Positions 21,440 through 32,287 of a stretch of 64,000 nt of DNA are shown piece after piece (position 1 is the stretch's first letter; each line of letters begins with the position of its first letter). The translations under genes were made by a program, and so were the position numbers. This stretch comes from Doryteuthis pealeii (Eukaryota; Mollusca; Cephalopoda; Myopsida; Loliginidae). The notes beneath the pieces are model-generated. The model was given only the letters and a program-made list of their open reading frames with translations, made no database searches and was not told the origin of the DNA. The stretch covers positions 94,136,156 through 94,200,155 of the forward strand of contig CM042138.1 in assembly GCA_023376005.1 (NCBI GenBank), given 5' to 3'.

Positions 21440-21725
21440 TTGGTTTGATTTGTTGGATTTTACGGCATGTCAACCCTTGTTGGCTTATTTTATGTAACGA
21501 AGACGTTTTGTTCTATTTATGTAGGATGGGTATTCAAAATTTCTTTTTCAAACTCAATTTTATTTTAAACTCATTTTTTTCTATTTAACCCATCGATAAG
21601 ACCCTGTGTCAGAGTGGACCTGGGAATAATAGCGATGAAGGGGTACTCCACATTCTCCAGAGCTCTAGAATTGGAAATTTACAACTAGATGTAGTTTAAC
21701 ATCATAACCAGGACACTGCCCGGTG
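21440..21725 (+). repeat. Rep-1 copy, first half
   Basis: Runs from TTTTACGGCATGTCAACCCT to TAACATCATAACCAGGACAC with a small deletion around the GGGACCCTAACAGG site. Confidence 0.7.
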
Positions 21726-21779
21726 TTGTGTTATTACTATTTTAAACAATTATCTGCAGTAGAACCTTTCAAAGTGATC

Positions 21780-21940
21780 CTGATATACGAGTAATTTCTT
21801 CAGCGGGGTTTAACAGGTTTGGATTCAGAGTTTTCTTTCTCTTAGACTGGTTGCCTAACTAAGGTTAAAGAGCCCAGTCTGTACTACTATTTACCCATAG
21901 CTGGGGGAGAATAGTTGGATGCATACCTTTCCCAAAGATT
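21780..21940 (-). mobile_element. SINE-C copy, head missing
   Basis: GCGGGGTTTAACAGGTTTGG through TACTATTTACCCATAGCTGG and ATGCATACCTTTCCCAAAG. A SINE-B tail (ATACTTGCGACATTGTGGTG) follows at 21948-21980 instead of the tRNA-like head. Confidence 0.7.
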
Positions 21941-21982
21941 ATTTATACTTGCGACATTGTGGTGAACGGGTTGGGTAAATTC

Positions 21983-22250
21983 CTACTTCTCCAGGATCCA
22001 GCATGTCTTGTTCGTCTTAAAGGATGATTTGTATGATGGGAGGTAAGTGACCGTACAGCTGATTTTTGTTGGGTGCTGCTTCCAGGATTTATTCTGGACA
22101 ACACGCAGCCACCTTGTGTAGTTCCCATCTAGCTTTTTTGTTTCAATCGTTTCGTTAAAGTCCAGGTGGTGCAACCATACAGTAGCACTGATACAGCTAA
22201 AGCTTTTTATTTTATCAGAGATTCCTATATACAGATTATCGATCATATGA
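21983..22250 (-). pseudogene. RTE-like LINE C-terminal fragment
   Basis: Minus translation in several frames shows ISDKIKSFSCISATVWLHH and KKLDGNYTRWLRVVQNKSWK. It matches the region between the reverse transcriptase end and the C-terminus seen at 45590 and 52342. Stops and shifts make it dead. Confidence 0.65.
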
Positions 22251-22319
22251 AAATCTTATCCCTCTGAAAAGAATAATAATGATAACGAAAAGTTTATAGA
22301 ATACAACACGTTACTAAAA

Positions 22320-22925
22320 GTGCCCCTGCCCCGTCCGCCTTGTCGGCTGGGCGTTAGAATGCACCGACTGCACCTCTGCAGAAGGGTAAGACTCCCCCAA
22401 TGGGGCCACCTGTTGGACGCAGGTGGCAACCCATGATGCTTAAGGATGGAACCCAGGTGGCAGAGCAATCCATGACATGCAACACTCCCCTTTGGCCCTT
22501 ACTTAGGCCAGACGGGCGGTCGGAGAGGCCCCTCCGATCAATTGGCTGGTCACGTCAAGCCCTAGCAAGTATATGATTTCCCCAATCTTATTGTCCTTAT
22601 GGCAAGCCCCAACCCTTTTTATCATATGGGTGCTAGAAGGCGGTCACTGAGGGTCTTCATGTCCTTGGAATGACGTTAAACTCTATCTGATGGTGAAGTT
22701 CCAGTTCTGGAGGTTTGTTGAATGTAGAGCACACCTTCATCCCATTGCTCCCAGGTCCACTCTGACCCGGAGCAGTAGTACCTGTTTGGATCCCATCTAT
22801 GGGTTAAATAGAAAATGTGTTTGTAAAAAATTGAGTATCCATTAAGAAATAATTAATTTAAAAACTTTGTCGGTATTAAATGACCCACCGTGGTTGATAT
22901 GCCGTAAACAAACCAAACCAAACTA
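22320..22925 (-). repeat. Rep-1 copy, reverse, nearly full length
   Basis: Starts TGTCGGCTGGGCGTTAGAAT, contains GCAATCCATGACATGCAACA and CCCATCTATGGGTTAAATAG, and ends GATATGCCGTAAACAAACCA. Confidence 0.75.
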
Positions 22926-23535
22926 AATCTCCTGACTAGTAGGTAGTTTTCTTTAAGTAACTCTCGGACGAGTCTATTTCACTTCCTAAAGGGTGGGGAG
23001 CTATTCAACACATTTTATAAATCCCGTTACAATACAAGAACCAAAATCACTGAATCATGGAGACGAGAACTGGGTCACAAACCATGTTTGGCTTAGCAAG
23101 CTTTATTAGCAAGAATATGCACCTTCCCAGCGTAAGTATTTAAGTTCAAATGTAATGAAATATATTAGATTAGAAAGACTAACGAAGTTAAATAAGAACT
23201 TATATAAAAAGATTTCACTTATTTTAATTATATTTTAATTGGTTTCTTTATAAAATCATTCATAGGATTGATTTTAAAACAATAATATTAGAGATCAATA
23301 ACACCAAGTAATTATTTATTAAATCCGTTTTTATTAAAACCAGTATGCAAATTAACCACACCATGTATTATGTAAACCTTTACTCTTAGTGATATATAAG
23401 ACACATTACAGGATTTTAAACGCACTAATAATATGGGCTGTTTTGAGGCAAATCTAACTCAAATTTTCATAGAGACATCGCTAATAAATAAGAATTATTC
23501 TATGTATTAATGATTTTCACTATGAAAAATATTAA
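22926..23535. other. AT-rich unassigned DNA
   Basis: No gene or recognised repeat is visible. Confidence 0.45.
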
Positions 23536-23559
23536 TATATATATATATGTGGTAAAGAT

Positions 23560-23660
23560 ATGAGGAACACAAGGACAAAACTCAGACAAATGTATGTAGG
23601 ATATATTTAGCTAGAGACTTGAGCTCAGCATCATCAGTCGCTTTATTGATTATCAAGGTA
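23560..23660 (-). ncRNA. broken hammerhead-like module
   Basis: Minus strand has CGACUGAUGAUGCUGAGCUC and then CUCUAGCUAAAUAUAUCC, where the expected GAAA is altered. It is a Penelope-type 3' motif by resemblance; cleavage is not expected. Confidence 0.35.
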
Positions 23661-24190
23661 TCAAACAAGTGTTTTATAGAGGGGGGAGCGGACGGGGTGG
23701 AGGGGAGAAGATGTCAAGTGGGTGGGTTTGCGTTTGTGAGGAAATATTTTGATTGGTCAGGCGGGAATCATTGGAAAGGGAGGGGGAAATCGAAAGAGGA
23801 AAGAGTTGGAGAGGATATGCGGAGTGATAGTGGAAAAATACATTGTGAAAGAGACAAGTTTGTAGCGAAAGTGGATTAGCCTTCTTGGAGAGAAATTTAA
23901 TCCAAAGAAGCAGTAAAGGGAGTAATAAAAGGAGAGAGGTTAGGTAGGGGTGGGTTTTGGGGGAGTTGGTTACTAAGTAGGAGGAAAAGGGGGTATGGAG
24001 AGGAAGTTTGGTTAGTGTATGGGGTGGGGAAGTGGTTTAATGAAGGGGGAAAGAAAAGGCAATGATGTGTGAGGAAATTAAGTGACAATCTAGGTTGGGA
24101 TAAGGAGAGAAATGTTGATACATAGGCAAAAAAGGGGGGCGAAAGAGGAAGGTAGAGGCGGTGGGATTGGGTCAGTGAGGGAGGAGAAAG
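23661..24190. other. purine-rich plus strand
   Basis: About 500 bp is strongly purine-biased on plus (runs such as GGGAGGGGGAAATCGAAAGA). No stable frame or known motif is seen. It may be part of the element whose 3' motif lies at 23560-23660. Confidence 0.4.
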
Positions 24191-24329
24191 ATAAATTCAT
24201 GGGTAAATTTTTTTCTTTTTTTTTTAATTTTTAATGTGTTCCTCATATCTCTACCATATTCTGTCAGATTTATTCCAATCCTCTTTCCTCTTATATATAT
24301 ATATATTCTCAATCTATGAATTTCATTAC

Positions 24330-24485
24330 CTAGTGTGTGTGGGCTTCCAATCGTAATGTGATGCTTAGTAAGTTCGTCTCGCAGATCCATTACTACTGAA
24401 TAGCGATTTCGATCCGTGCTGGATGCCCCATACTTGCGACCTCGCGTCATATTTTCTCCATGGCGAACCGAGTTGGGTAAATAAT
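24330..24485 (+). mobile_element. SINE-B, tRNA-derived SINE
   Basis: TGTGATGCTTAGTAAGTTCG, then TCTCGCAGATCCATTACTAC, a degenerate B box GATTTCGATCCGTGC, and the tail ACTTGCGACCTCGCGTCATA ending GTTGGGTAAAT. It matches the trimer at 35629-36035. Confidence 0.75.
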
Positions 24486-24496
24486 TACTGCTCATG

Positions 24497-24579
24497 CGTG
24501 CGTTCGTGCGTGCGTACGTGCGTGTGTGTGTGGTGTGTGTGTGTGTGTGTGGTGTGTGTGTGTGTGTGTGTGTGTGTGT
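24497..24579. repeat. (TG)n microsatellite
   Basis: Interrupted GTGTGT tract with TGCGTGCGT variants at its left edge. Confidence 0.9.
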
Positions 24580-24719
24580 ATTATTAAAATCTAACGCTAA
24601 AATTACGTCTTGGTCATTTTATGTGAAATTTTACATGCAAGACATAATTGGAAAAGTCCAAATCTAAATAAAAATTCATCCACGAAATACATCTACAAAA
24701 ATTACAACAGTAAAGGAAA

Positions 24720-25330
24720 CTTGAATGCCAACTTTTATCTCACCGTTTTGGCATTAACTAACCCACAGGGTTATTAAACCATTAAATAAACAAAACCGAA
24801 CAAACCAAACCAAACCAAATAAAATTAATGAAAATTATTTATACCAATTTGAAGATTTGGACTATTTGGATTATTCAGACTATTGTTCTTATATTTATTG
24901 TTATCTATACAACGTTTCGGCCGATGTGCCCTCTGGTCTTCTTCATATATTTTTGTCGGACTCGGGAACCTCCTCGAACTCGGAAACCTTCTCTTCAAAC
25001 TTGGGAACCTTCTTGTCGAATTCGGAAGCCTTCATGTCGTAATCTGGAGAACTTGAAAGAGTAACTTTTATCAAAATGACTTGTTTTGGATTAAATGACC
25101 CGAAAACGGTTGATATGTCATAAAACAAGCAATCCTAACCAATCCAAACCAAATGAAGTTCATGAAAATTACTTATACCATTTTTGAAGATATTAAGAAC
25201 TTGAAAAAGAAACTGTTATCAAAATTACTTATTTTTACATTAAAATACCCGAAAAGGGTTGATATGCCGTAAAACAAACAATCAAAACCAAACTAAACCA
25301 AATATAAATTCATTACAACTACTTCATTTA
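24720..25330 (-). mobile_element. Penelope-like fragment with acidic repeat tail and Rep-1 ends
   Basis: Minus frame 25128-24943 contains ASEFDKKVPKFEEKVSEFEE and ends DKNI-stop. It is followed on the minus strand by GAAGAAGACC, a long imperfect stem and CGGCC-GAAACGUUG at about 24945-24900. Rep-1 tail fragments (GGTTGATATG then CGTAAAAC or CATAAAAC) lie at 24750-24800, 25085-25125 and 25255-25290. The arrangement parallels 12520-12720. Confidence 0.45.
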
Positions 25331-25985
25331 ATTTACGGACGTGTCGGGCTAATTACAGATAAAACGCAAACAAAAAATATTCGATCAACTTTCGCGAGTT
25401 AAAAGATACAAAGAAGAAAGAATCTTTATTTTTTTCCTTTTTATCCATTGTCTAATGTTTTCCATTTGATGTTTATTCACAAAAAGATTAAAACAATAAA
25501 AATGTAGAGTAGATAACAATTAGTAATCAACAATTAGGAACCTGATCAACAGACACACTTCACAGTAAATTCTAATTAACAGGTGATAAAGAAATGATAC
25601 ACCTGGTCAACGAAGGGTCATTTTGTTAAATAAGCTACTTTCCAATAAATGTCAGAATTTCGTCTTGTGAGATCTTCTAATTAAATAAAAAGGGATTTTC
25701 TTTTTTGTGTATAGAACCGGTTTGATCATAAAAAGACTCGTCAAAATTGTAGTTTTATTCAATTGAAAATCGGAGTGAAGGGAGAAAATGACACTTAATA
25801 TTTTTTTTCCGGCGATAAACAACTTTATTATGCGTAACTAAATATATTTGTTTACCTTGATCTTATATAAATAATGGAAACAAATTCTCACCGTTCAACG
25901 AAATGCAAAGAAATTGTGTCAAGAACGTGAGCGGGAAATCACATTGCAAGGGACGATTCTTTCTCGGTTTTCCCTCCTTTTGTTT
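25331..25985. other. AT-rich unassigned DNA
   Basis: No gene or recognised repeat is visible. Confidence 0.45.
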
Positions 25986-25989
25986 ACCG

Positions 25990-26560
25990 TAGTTTATTTT
26001 GGCTTACCCCGTGATATCATCATCTATATATTAATACACATGTTCCTTAAAAGTACCACCGCTATAATCTTGCAATACCCTCTGGTTAAAAATGAGGCCG
26101 TCCAAATCGTCCAAGATGAATCTGCATATTAATACTCGTGTTCTTTAAGATTACAACCGCTATAATCTTGCCCCAAATCGTTCAAATCGTCCAAGATGAA
26201 TCTATATATTAATACTCGTGTTCCTTAAAATTACGACCGCTATCATCTTGCTATACCCTCTGGTTAAAAATGAGACCGTCTAAATCATCCAAGATGAAAT
26301 GCAAAAATGTAAACCCTGATCATCTGGGGTTGCTTATCCACCGAATTCTTATTTCTTATGAGTGTCGTCACCTCAGCTAGACAATGGACTGTTCCATTTT
26401 TATTTTAAAGAAATAAAGGGATGAAAAGGGACATTCTACACTGGAAAAATATAATAAGAAAGAAAGAAAGAAAGAAAGAGAGTAGGGGAAAGATAGAGTG
26501 AGGGATGAGGGCGCAGAAGCGATAAAGCTAATCTGTTTCAATCGAACATAATAAAAAGAT
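25990..26560 (-). repeat. R3 repeat with internal triplication
   Basis: The R3 segment containing ATTAATACTCGTGTTC, ACCGCTATAATCTTGC and CGTCCAAGATGAATCT is present three times at about 26015-26110, 26110-26205 and 26205-26300. The unique R3 body with GTGTCGTCACCTCAGC follows. Confidence 0.7.
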
Positions 26561-26689
26561 GAAAAGAAGGAAAGAAAAATAAGAGTGAGAGGGTTAAATC
26601 AAGATTATTATACTTTTTACATATTGAACTATTTAGTAATAGCTCTTAAGTAAACATATCAAACTTTATGATAATGTGGTATATCCACA

Positions 26690-27310
26690 AGTCCTGCTAG
26701 TCATCATCATATGGTACCGACAGCACGGATATCCATGCCTCTTCCTCGCCAACCGTCCATATCGGACATCGCTCCAGGAAAGTACTCAGCTGAGAATTCA
26801 GTATCCACAAAAACCTGATCGATGTAAGTTTTTGCTGGTCGCCCTACACTGGTGTGTCCATGTGTTAGAGTCCACAAGAGAACGCCACTTTGTAGCTCAT
26901 CCTTGTTTTTCCAGCAGTGTCCGGCATGTCTTGTACGTCTTATCAGATGGTGTGTATGATAGGAAGGGAGTGGCCGTACAGATGCTCTTTTTTTCTTTTT
27001 TCTTTTTTTTTTTTTTAAGGGGTGTGCTGATTTCAGGGTGTGTTCAACACAGCACGCAGCATATTTGTACAGTTCTCATCTAGCTTTTTCTCTGAGCGTG
27101 TTGTTAGAGTCTAAGTGGTGCATCAATACAGTCGCACTTACACAGCTACAGCTTGGAAGAATTTTCGTTTTATCTTATTAGATATTTCCATATGATCGAT
27201 AATCTTTAAATAACAACCAATGCCTACATCGCTTTCTGTAGATGAGACATTACTACCTAGGTATTTGAATTTGAGGAATTTGAACCACCGCATATTAACT
27301 TTAGATTCCT
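26690..27310 (-). pseudogene. RTE-like LINE C-terminal fragment
   Basis: Minus translation from 27300 gives FKYLGSNVSSTESDVGIGCY, then KIKRKFFQAVAV and, further on, matches to the LYGH, HAGHCW and DELxxD stretches. It ends near 26700 in ATGATGATGAC. A T-rich tract at 26984-27015 and many stops interrupt it. This is the longest copy of this LINE end in the window. Confidence 0.65.
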
Positions 27311-28002
27311 TAAGGAGAAATTGATTCTATCTTTAGTTTGGTTACTTTGTTTACTGGCATATCAACCTTCGTGGGTTATTTAATGTCAAAGATATCCTTG
27401 TAGAAGAACAGCAGTGGTACTATTAAACCTATAACTGGGTTGTCCGAGATTTTTACCTCGAGTCAACGATTTTATTTCCTACGACGATAACCGATACGCA
27501 ACAAGCGCCTCCTCATTCGCTAAGTATATGAATACAAAAAAAAAAAGAATGGTGAAGTGCAACCAAAGTAGTATCTTTAAGAGATTTCTTCTTTCATTCT
27601 ATTCTTATAAATTGAATCATCGTTCGTTGGTAGTTGGAATCATCATCGCACGAGAAAATGACGCCATTATCGCCAGAGAAAACGGCGCCAAATCTCCGTT
27701 GGAATAAACTGGGAAGCTTTTAAGGAAGAGGACATGAATAAATCTAGTTTCCGTCGATCTGTCACTGTAAAGTAATCTTAAGAGACACGGAGGAATGGAT
27801 CAGTAAGATGTGAATCAACCCCCTGTTGTTGACTTTGCTGGATGCATTTAAACAAGGAACTCTTTACAGCACTTCAATTTAGAAACTCAATTAAGTCCAC
27901 ACTGGATGCTCAATTATTTTGAACTTCTACCTACCATAATCTTTTACAAACCTCATCAGTTCAATATTGTTTTTAGATTTATTTCATTTCAATCTAAGGA
28001 GA

Positions 28003-28007
<5 letters not shown>
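27311..28007. other. unassigned DNA with Rep-1 and SINE-C scraps
   Basis: A Rep-1 scrap (TACTGGCATATCAACCTTCG) lies at 27352 and a possible reverse SINE-C head at 27440-27510. The rest has no recognised feature. Confidence 0.35.
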
Positions 28008-28051
<44 letters not shown>

Positions 28052-28063
28052 ATATATATATAT

Positions 28064-28552
28064 GTAATATAAAGATTTTGAAGGCAATTTACAATGCAAT
28101 ATGTGTTGAATTTATTTAACTTTTTTTTTTTTTCAAAACTAAATATTTTCGGAAGTAAAATTCCATCTTCAGAGTTATTGAAAGTACTAGGTGATTTTTT
28201 TATAGTACTTATCCCACGGCGATATTGTAATCATCTGTTGTTTAAGAAGTTGATGAACGCCGTATATTTGAAATTTTTCCGTGATGTTAAATCGGCTAAT
28301 TCCGTGATGTTAATCGGCTCGGCTCGGCTGCTCCCGCGCGTGGAAAATGTTTGAAATTCTTTTAATTTTTACTATAAATACAGCCTTGCTCGGCATAGTG
28401 AAATAAAGTTTGTTTCTTTATAGTATCTTTGAAGCATCGTGTGTATGTGTAATATAAAGATTTTGAATGCAATTTACAATGCAATATGTGTTGAATTTAT
28501 TTAACTTTTCTTCTTTTTTTTTTCAAAACTAAATATTTTCAGAAGTAAAATT

Positions 28553-28584
<32 letters not shown>
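28064..28584 (-). mobile_element. HHR family 3, tandem unit of ~385 bp
   Basis: The block GTAATATAAAGATTTTGAAG to TAAAATTCCA starts at 28064 and again at 28449, with over 100 bp nearly identical. The first copy carries a minus-strand hammerhead module (28137-28176). In the second the core is cut by (TA)n at 28556. One complete unit plus a partial unit looks like a retrozyme or Penelope pseudo-LTR arrangement. No long frame in the unit. Confidence 0.65.
28137..28176 (-). ncRNA. hammerhead ribozyme, family 3
   Basis: Minus strand: stem I AACU/AGUU, core CUGAAGA, stem II GGAA/UUCC, GAAA, palindromic stem III AUAU and cleavage site UU. Core position 7 is variable in hammerheads, so CUGAAGA is allowed. 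One extra U lies between the core and stem II compared with the textbook fold, so activity is uncertain. Confidence 0.6.
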
Positions 28585-28588
<4 letters not shown>

Positions 28589-28821
28589 CAATGAGAAATC
28601 AAAACAAATAAAAGTTTTTGCTTTTATTTATTTAATTACGGAATGGTATTACAACCAGCGGTTCTTGCTTAGTGCATTCATCGGGTAATACGAAAAGTTC
28701 CTTTAAAATGACAGAAATTGTGTAAATGGTCAAATGTGTGCGTTTTTTTTAACTGTATTCTCGTGTTTGCGTGTTTACGTGATGCGGAATGTTTTTTTTT
28801 TTCTACGTGTGCGTATTTTTT

Positions 28822-28985
28822 TTGTGCATATGTGTATGATGTCATGCGCGTTTGCATGGAAATGCGTGAAGGCTGTGATGATATGATTGTGTCCACGCGC
28901 GTGTGTGCGTATTTTTGTTTGTGCGTATGTATGTGATGTCATGCGTGTGCGCGTGGGAATGTATGAAGGCTGTGATGATATAATA
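28822..28985. repeat. ~95-bp tandem duplication
   Basis: GTGATGTCATGCGYGT followed by GAAGGCTGTGATGATAT occurs twice, with GTGCGTATTTTTGTTTGTGC between. GT-rich low-complexity sequence surrounds it. Confidence 0.65.
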
Positions 28986-29199
28986 TAATATATATATATA
29001 TGAGAATTAAATAATACATAAATACATATATATATATAAATAGATGAAAATAATAAAATTGAAATTGAATGAACAACGGCTATTACGACTATCACGACCT
29101 TCCGCGTGGCGTTTAAAAAAAAAAGAACACCACGAGACGCATGTTTATAACATTAAAAAAATAATAACGACAAAAAAAACGCGTCCATTTCCGAAAATC

Positions 29200-29238
29200 G
29201 TCTCTGAAGATAAAGGTTTACTTTGAAATCGATAAGAC
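29200..29238 (+). ncRNA. hammerhead-like module
   Basis: Plus strand: stem I GUCU/AGAC (perfect), core CUGAAGA, one extra U, stem II AAAG/CUUU with loop GUUUA, GAAA, palindromic stem III UCGA and cleavage site UA. All elements are in order; the extra base after the core is the only deviation. Confidence 0.55.
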
Positions 29239-29292
29239 AAAAAAGATCTTTTTGTTTTTATTTTTTATGTGCATTGTATTGGCCTTCAAATC

Positions 29293-29299
<7 letters not shown>

Positions 29300-29379
<80 letters not shown>
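29300..29379. repeat. (TA)n(TG)n microsatellite
   Basis: About 18 TA units followed by about 20 TG units. Confidence 0.95.
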
Positions 29380-29381
<2 letters not shown>

Positions 29382-29417
29382 GAAATTTGAAAAACGAAGT
29401 GTTCCAAAAATAAGATG

Positions 29418-29471
29418 AATCTATTTATCGACGCTGAAACGTTTCGGTTTATTTAAACCTTCATCAGGATT
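29418..29471 (-). ncRNA. hammerhead-like module, Penelope type
   Basis: Minus strand: stem I AAUC/GAUU, core CUGAUGA, one extra A, stem II GGUUU/AAACC with loop AAAU, GAAA, a longer stem III region starting CGUUUCAG, and cleavage site UA. Confidence 0.55.
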
Positions 29472-29964
29472 GATTATGGGATGAAGAAATTGATGGATGT
29501 TTTGTAAATGACAGGAGTTGGAAAAATATTTATAAAACGTTTGTAACTGTATTTGTTCAGCGTTATATTTTTTGAAAGACGAACCGCGACCCGCACACGC
29601 GAAGGTGTCATGACGCGTGACGTAACTCAAAGAAATGCATTCAACAAAAGACGAGAAATAGTATTAATGGACAGATTTTATGAGAACAATTGGAACAAAG
29701 TGGGGAAAGATAACTAAATAATTAAATAAAGCCTGGTATTTTGTAGCTATTTAAAACTATTTAGCAAAAAACGGTGATATGTTGAAAAATCCAGGCCGAT
29801 TATCATACAGCCGCCGAAAATGTGTTATCACACCTAGTTAGCGGCTGACGAGGGCATGGTATAGCACGTTGTATTTATTACACGTTGTATGATGAAAAAA
29901 ACTTATATATACATATATGAGGTTAAGTAAACAAACAAATGTGTTTATTTTTATATAGCTTTAA
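29472..29964. other. unassigned DNA
   Basis: No gene is seen. The end (GTAAACAAACAAATGTGTTT) resembles the sequence upstream of the family 1 unit at 32625. Confidence 0.35.
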
Positions 29965-30182
29965 GCCGACAATTTTTGGAGGATATGTGCTTAATTGAAG
30001 TCGTACCTAATTTTGAAAATTAATTAGTTAATAATTAATGAATTTTAGGCGGGCATATATGTTCAAATGTAAGGCTAAACGAATCGAGAAAATGTCAATC
30101 CCTGAATGTACATTTCGACCTATTAGGTCTCATCAGCAAGGTTATAGACATGGGAGACTGCTCCGTGTGTGACTCGAAACCT
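29965..30182 (-). mobile_element. HHR family 1 unit, single copy
   Basis: GCCGACAATTTTTGG, TGCTTAATTGAAGTCGTACC, an AT-rich near-palindrome around AATTAATTAGTTAATAATTA, AGGCGGGCATATATG, AAATGTAAGGCTAAACGAAT, the hammerhead and then GTGTGACTCGAAACC. It matches the tandem copies at 32350-32884 at clearly lower identity, so it is an independent insertion. Confidence 0.75.
30100..30141 (-). ncRNA. hammerhead ribozyme, canonical core (family 1)
   Basis: Minus strand: stem I CCUUG/CAGGG with one G-U, core CUGAUGA, stem II GACCU/AGGUC with loop AAU, GAAA, stem III UGUACA (self-complementary) and cleavage site UU. Every invariant position of a type I hammerhead is present. Relative to 32439-32480, stem II changes GGCCU/AGGCC to GACCU/AGGUC, a paired (compensatory) change. 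Confidence 0.85.
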
Positions 30183-30252
30183 CTACTGTCGTGTGTGTGT
30201 GTGTGGAGAAAGGTAGACAAACACGGAATGTTATGGAAACTGGATGTTTATT

Positions 30253-30295
30253 GTCGACGATGCAACGTTTCGGTCTGTTAGACCTTCTTCAGGAC
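30253..30295 (-). ncRNA. hammerhead-like module, Penelope type
   Basis: Minus strand: stem I GUC/GAC, core CUGAAGA, one extra A, stem II GGUCU/AGACC with loop AAC, GAAA, short stem III CG/CG around UUGCAU and cleavage site UC. The very short stem III is as reported for Penelope-like elements. Confidence 0.6.
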
Positions 30296-30665
30296 TTGGA
30301 TATAGTTCTTGCTTCAATGATGGACAATCTCAAAATGTTGAAACAGGAGGTCGTCAGTAGGTCGTCAGTAGGTGGTTGGGGGTGGGTAGTGGATTTTCTT
30401 TTCTCTAGATGGCGAGTGTCAGAATGGTAATGGTGATGGTACCGCAGGTGTTAGTCCAATGTATACTAGATTGTAAGAATTGGTTAGGAGTATATGTGTG
30501 TGTGCGTGTCATTTATTTGTATTTTTTATATATATGTATTGGGGAACTGGATTTGTCATTAAGTTATAGTTTGTGGCTGGTATGTTTGAGAGGTTTTTTT
30601 TGGGAGGGGGGTTGTAAAATGGGGAGATGGTAAGATTTGTTAAAATGTTATATATTATTATGGAT
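30296..30665. other. unassigned GT-rich DNA
   Basis: GTCGTCAGTAG is duplicated at 30350-30375. No gene is visible. Confidence 0.35.
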
Positions 30666-30666
30666 T

Positions 30667-30680
30667 TGTAAAATGTTATA

Positions 30681-30710
<30 letters not shown>
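30667..30710. repeat. (TTA)n microsatellite
   Basis: About 11 ATT units, with a second short run at 30725. Confidence 0.9.
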
Positions 30711-30714
<4 letters not shown>

Positions 30715-30764
30715 AGTGGCGATATTATTATTATTGTTCTTATTATGTATCATATATATTGTAA

Positions 30765-31033
30765 TATACACCTATCTTTATCTATTTTGATTTATCTAAC
30801 TGTCTTTAATCTGTTAATATCATCTGTGTCTGTCTGTTTATCCATAATCTGTTAATATTTGTCTATCTATCTATCTATTTATTTTTGGTCTGTTAATATT
30901 TATCTATATGTCTATCTATCCATCTGTCTATCTATCAATTTGTCTTGAATGTGTTCATGTCTATCAATTCATCTGTCTTATCTATCTTTAATATGTTATT
31001 ATCTATCTGTATGTCTGTCTATCTATTTTTGAT

Positions 31034-31111
<78 letters not shown>

Positions 31112-31905
31112 TGTTAGTATCTATCTTTCTGTATATCTGTCTATATATCTAACTTGAATATGTTCATATCTATCTATTTATCTGTCTGTCTTTGATATTT
31201 TATGGTCTATCTGTCTATCTTTCAATCTATCTTTTATCTATCTATCTATCTATCTATCTTTAATCTGTTAATATCTATCTATCTATCTATCTATCTATCT
31301 GTCTATAGTCTGTTCATGTCTATCTATCTACCTGTCCATATATCTGTATTTAATCTGTTAATATCTATCAATCTGTCAGTCCATCTATCTATCTTTAATT
31401 TGTTAATGTCTATCTATCTATCTGTCTTTAATCTGTTAATCTCTGTCTATCTAACTGTCCATCTGTCTGTATTTGTTCTGTTAATATCTATCTATCTATC
31501 AGTCCCTCTATCTATCTTCGATATGTTACTATCTATCTATCTATCTATATGTCCATCCATCTATCTTTAATCTGACAATATCTATCTATCTATCTATCAA
31601 TCTATCTATCTATCTATCTTTAATCTGTTGATATCTATCTGTCCTGAATCTGTTAATAGCTGTCTGTCTATATACCCAACTATCTATTTTTACTCTGTTA
31701 ATATCTGTTTGTCTACCTATCTGACTATCTGTCTATCTTTGATCTGTAAATGTCTATCTGTCTATCTATCTATCTATCTATCTATGCGTTTGTTTGTCTA
31801 TCTTGAATGTGTTCATAACTATGTATTCATTTGTCTATCTGTCTCTAATGTGTTCTTATCTATCTGTCTGTCTATCTATCTTTAATCTATCTATACATAT
31901 TTATA
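30765..31905. repeat. 1.1-kb (TATC)n array with a recurring phrase
   Basis: TATC/TGTC tetranucleotides are broken at irregular spacing by a recurring phrase of the type TTTAATCTGTTAATATC. A (CT)n(TA)n block sits at 31036-31108. Long frames through it are repeat read-through. Confidence 0.9.
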
Positions 31906-31909
31906 CCTA

Positions 31910-31910
31910 G

Positions 31911-31950
<40 letters not shown>

Positions 31951-32143
31951 GGCTCTTATATATGAACACATTTCATATGACTTTCTTAAATGTTCTGACG
32001 TGTACAATCATTTTGACAGATTATTACTGTTAGCTGATAAATAAATTAATATATGAATTCCCAGCTTCACTCCAAATAATACACGAGATAAACGTCTTAT
32101 AAACTAATCCGAAATTGAAAAGTAATTTCATCAAACTTATGGG

Positions 32144-32202
<59 letters not shown>

Positions 32203-32287
32203 AAGGAAATTAATCCGACAGTGTGAATTTGATATAATGAAAAAACAAATGATGTTTACAAAAGCATGGGATCATCAGGAGAGAATG

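Noticed and set aside
24484..24579. Regulatory or Z-DNA element in TG/CG-rich tract
   Set aside because: An ordinary (TG)n microsatellite; no flanking gene to regulate.
27950..27975. Hammerhead candidate from minus-strand CUGAUGAGG
   Set aside because: There is no complementary arm and no GAAA downstream.
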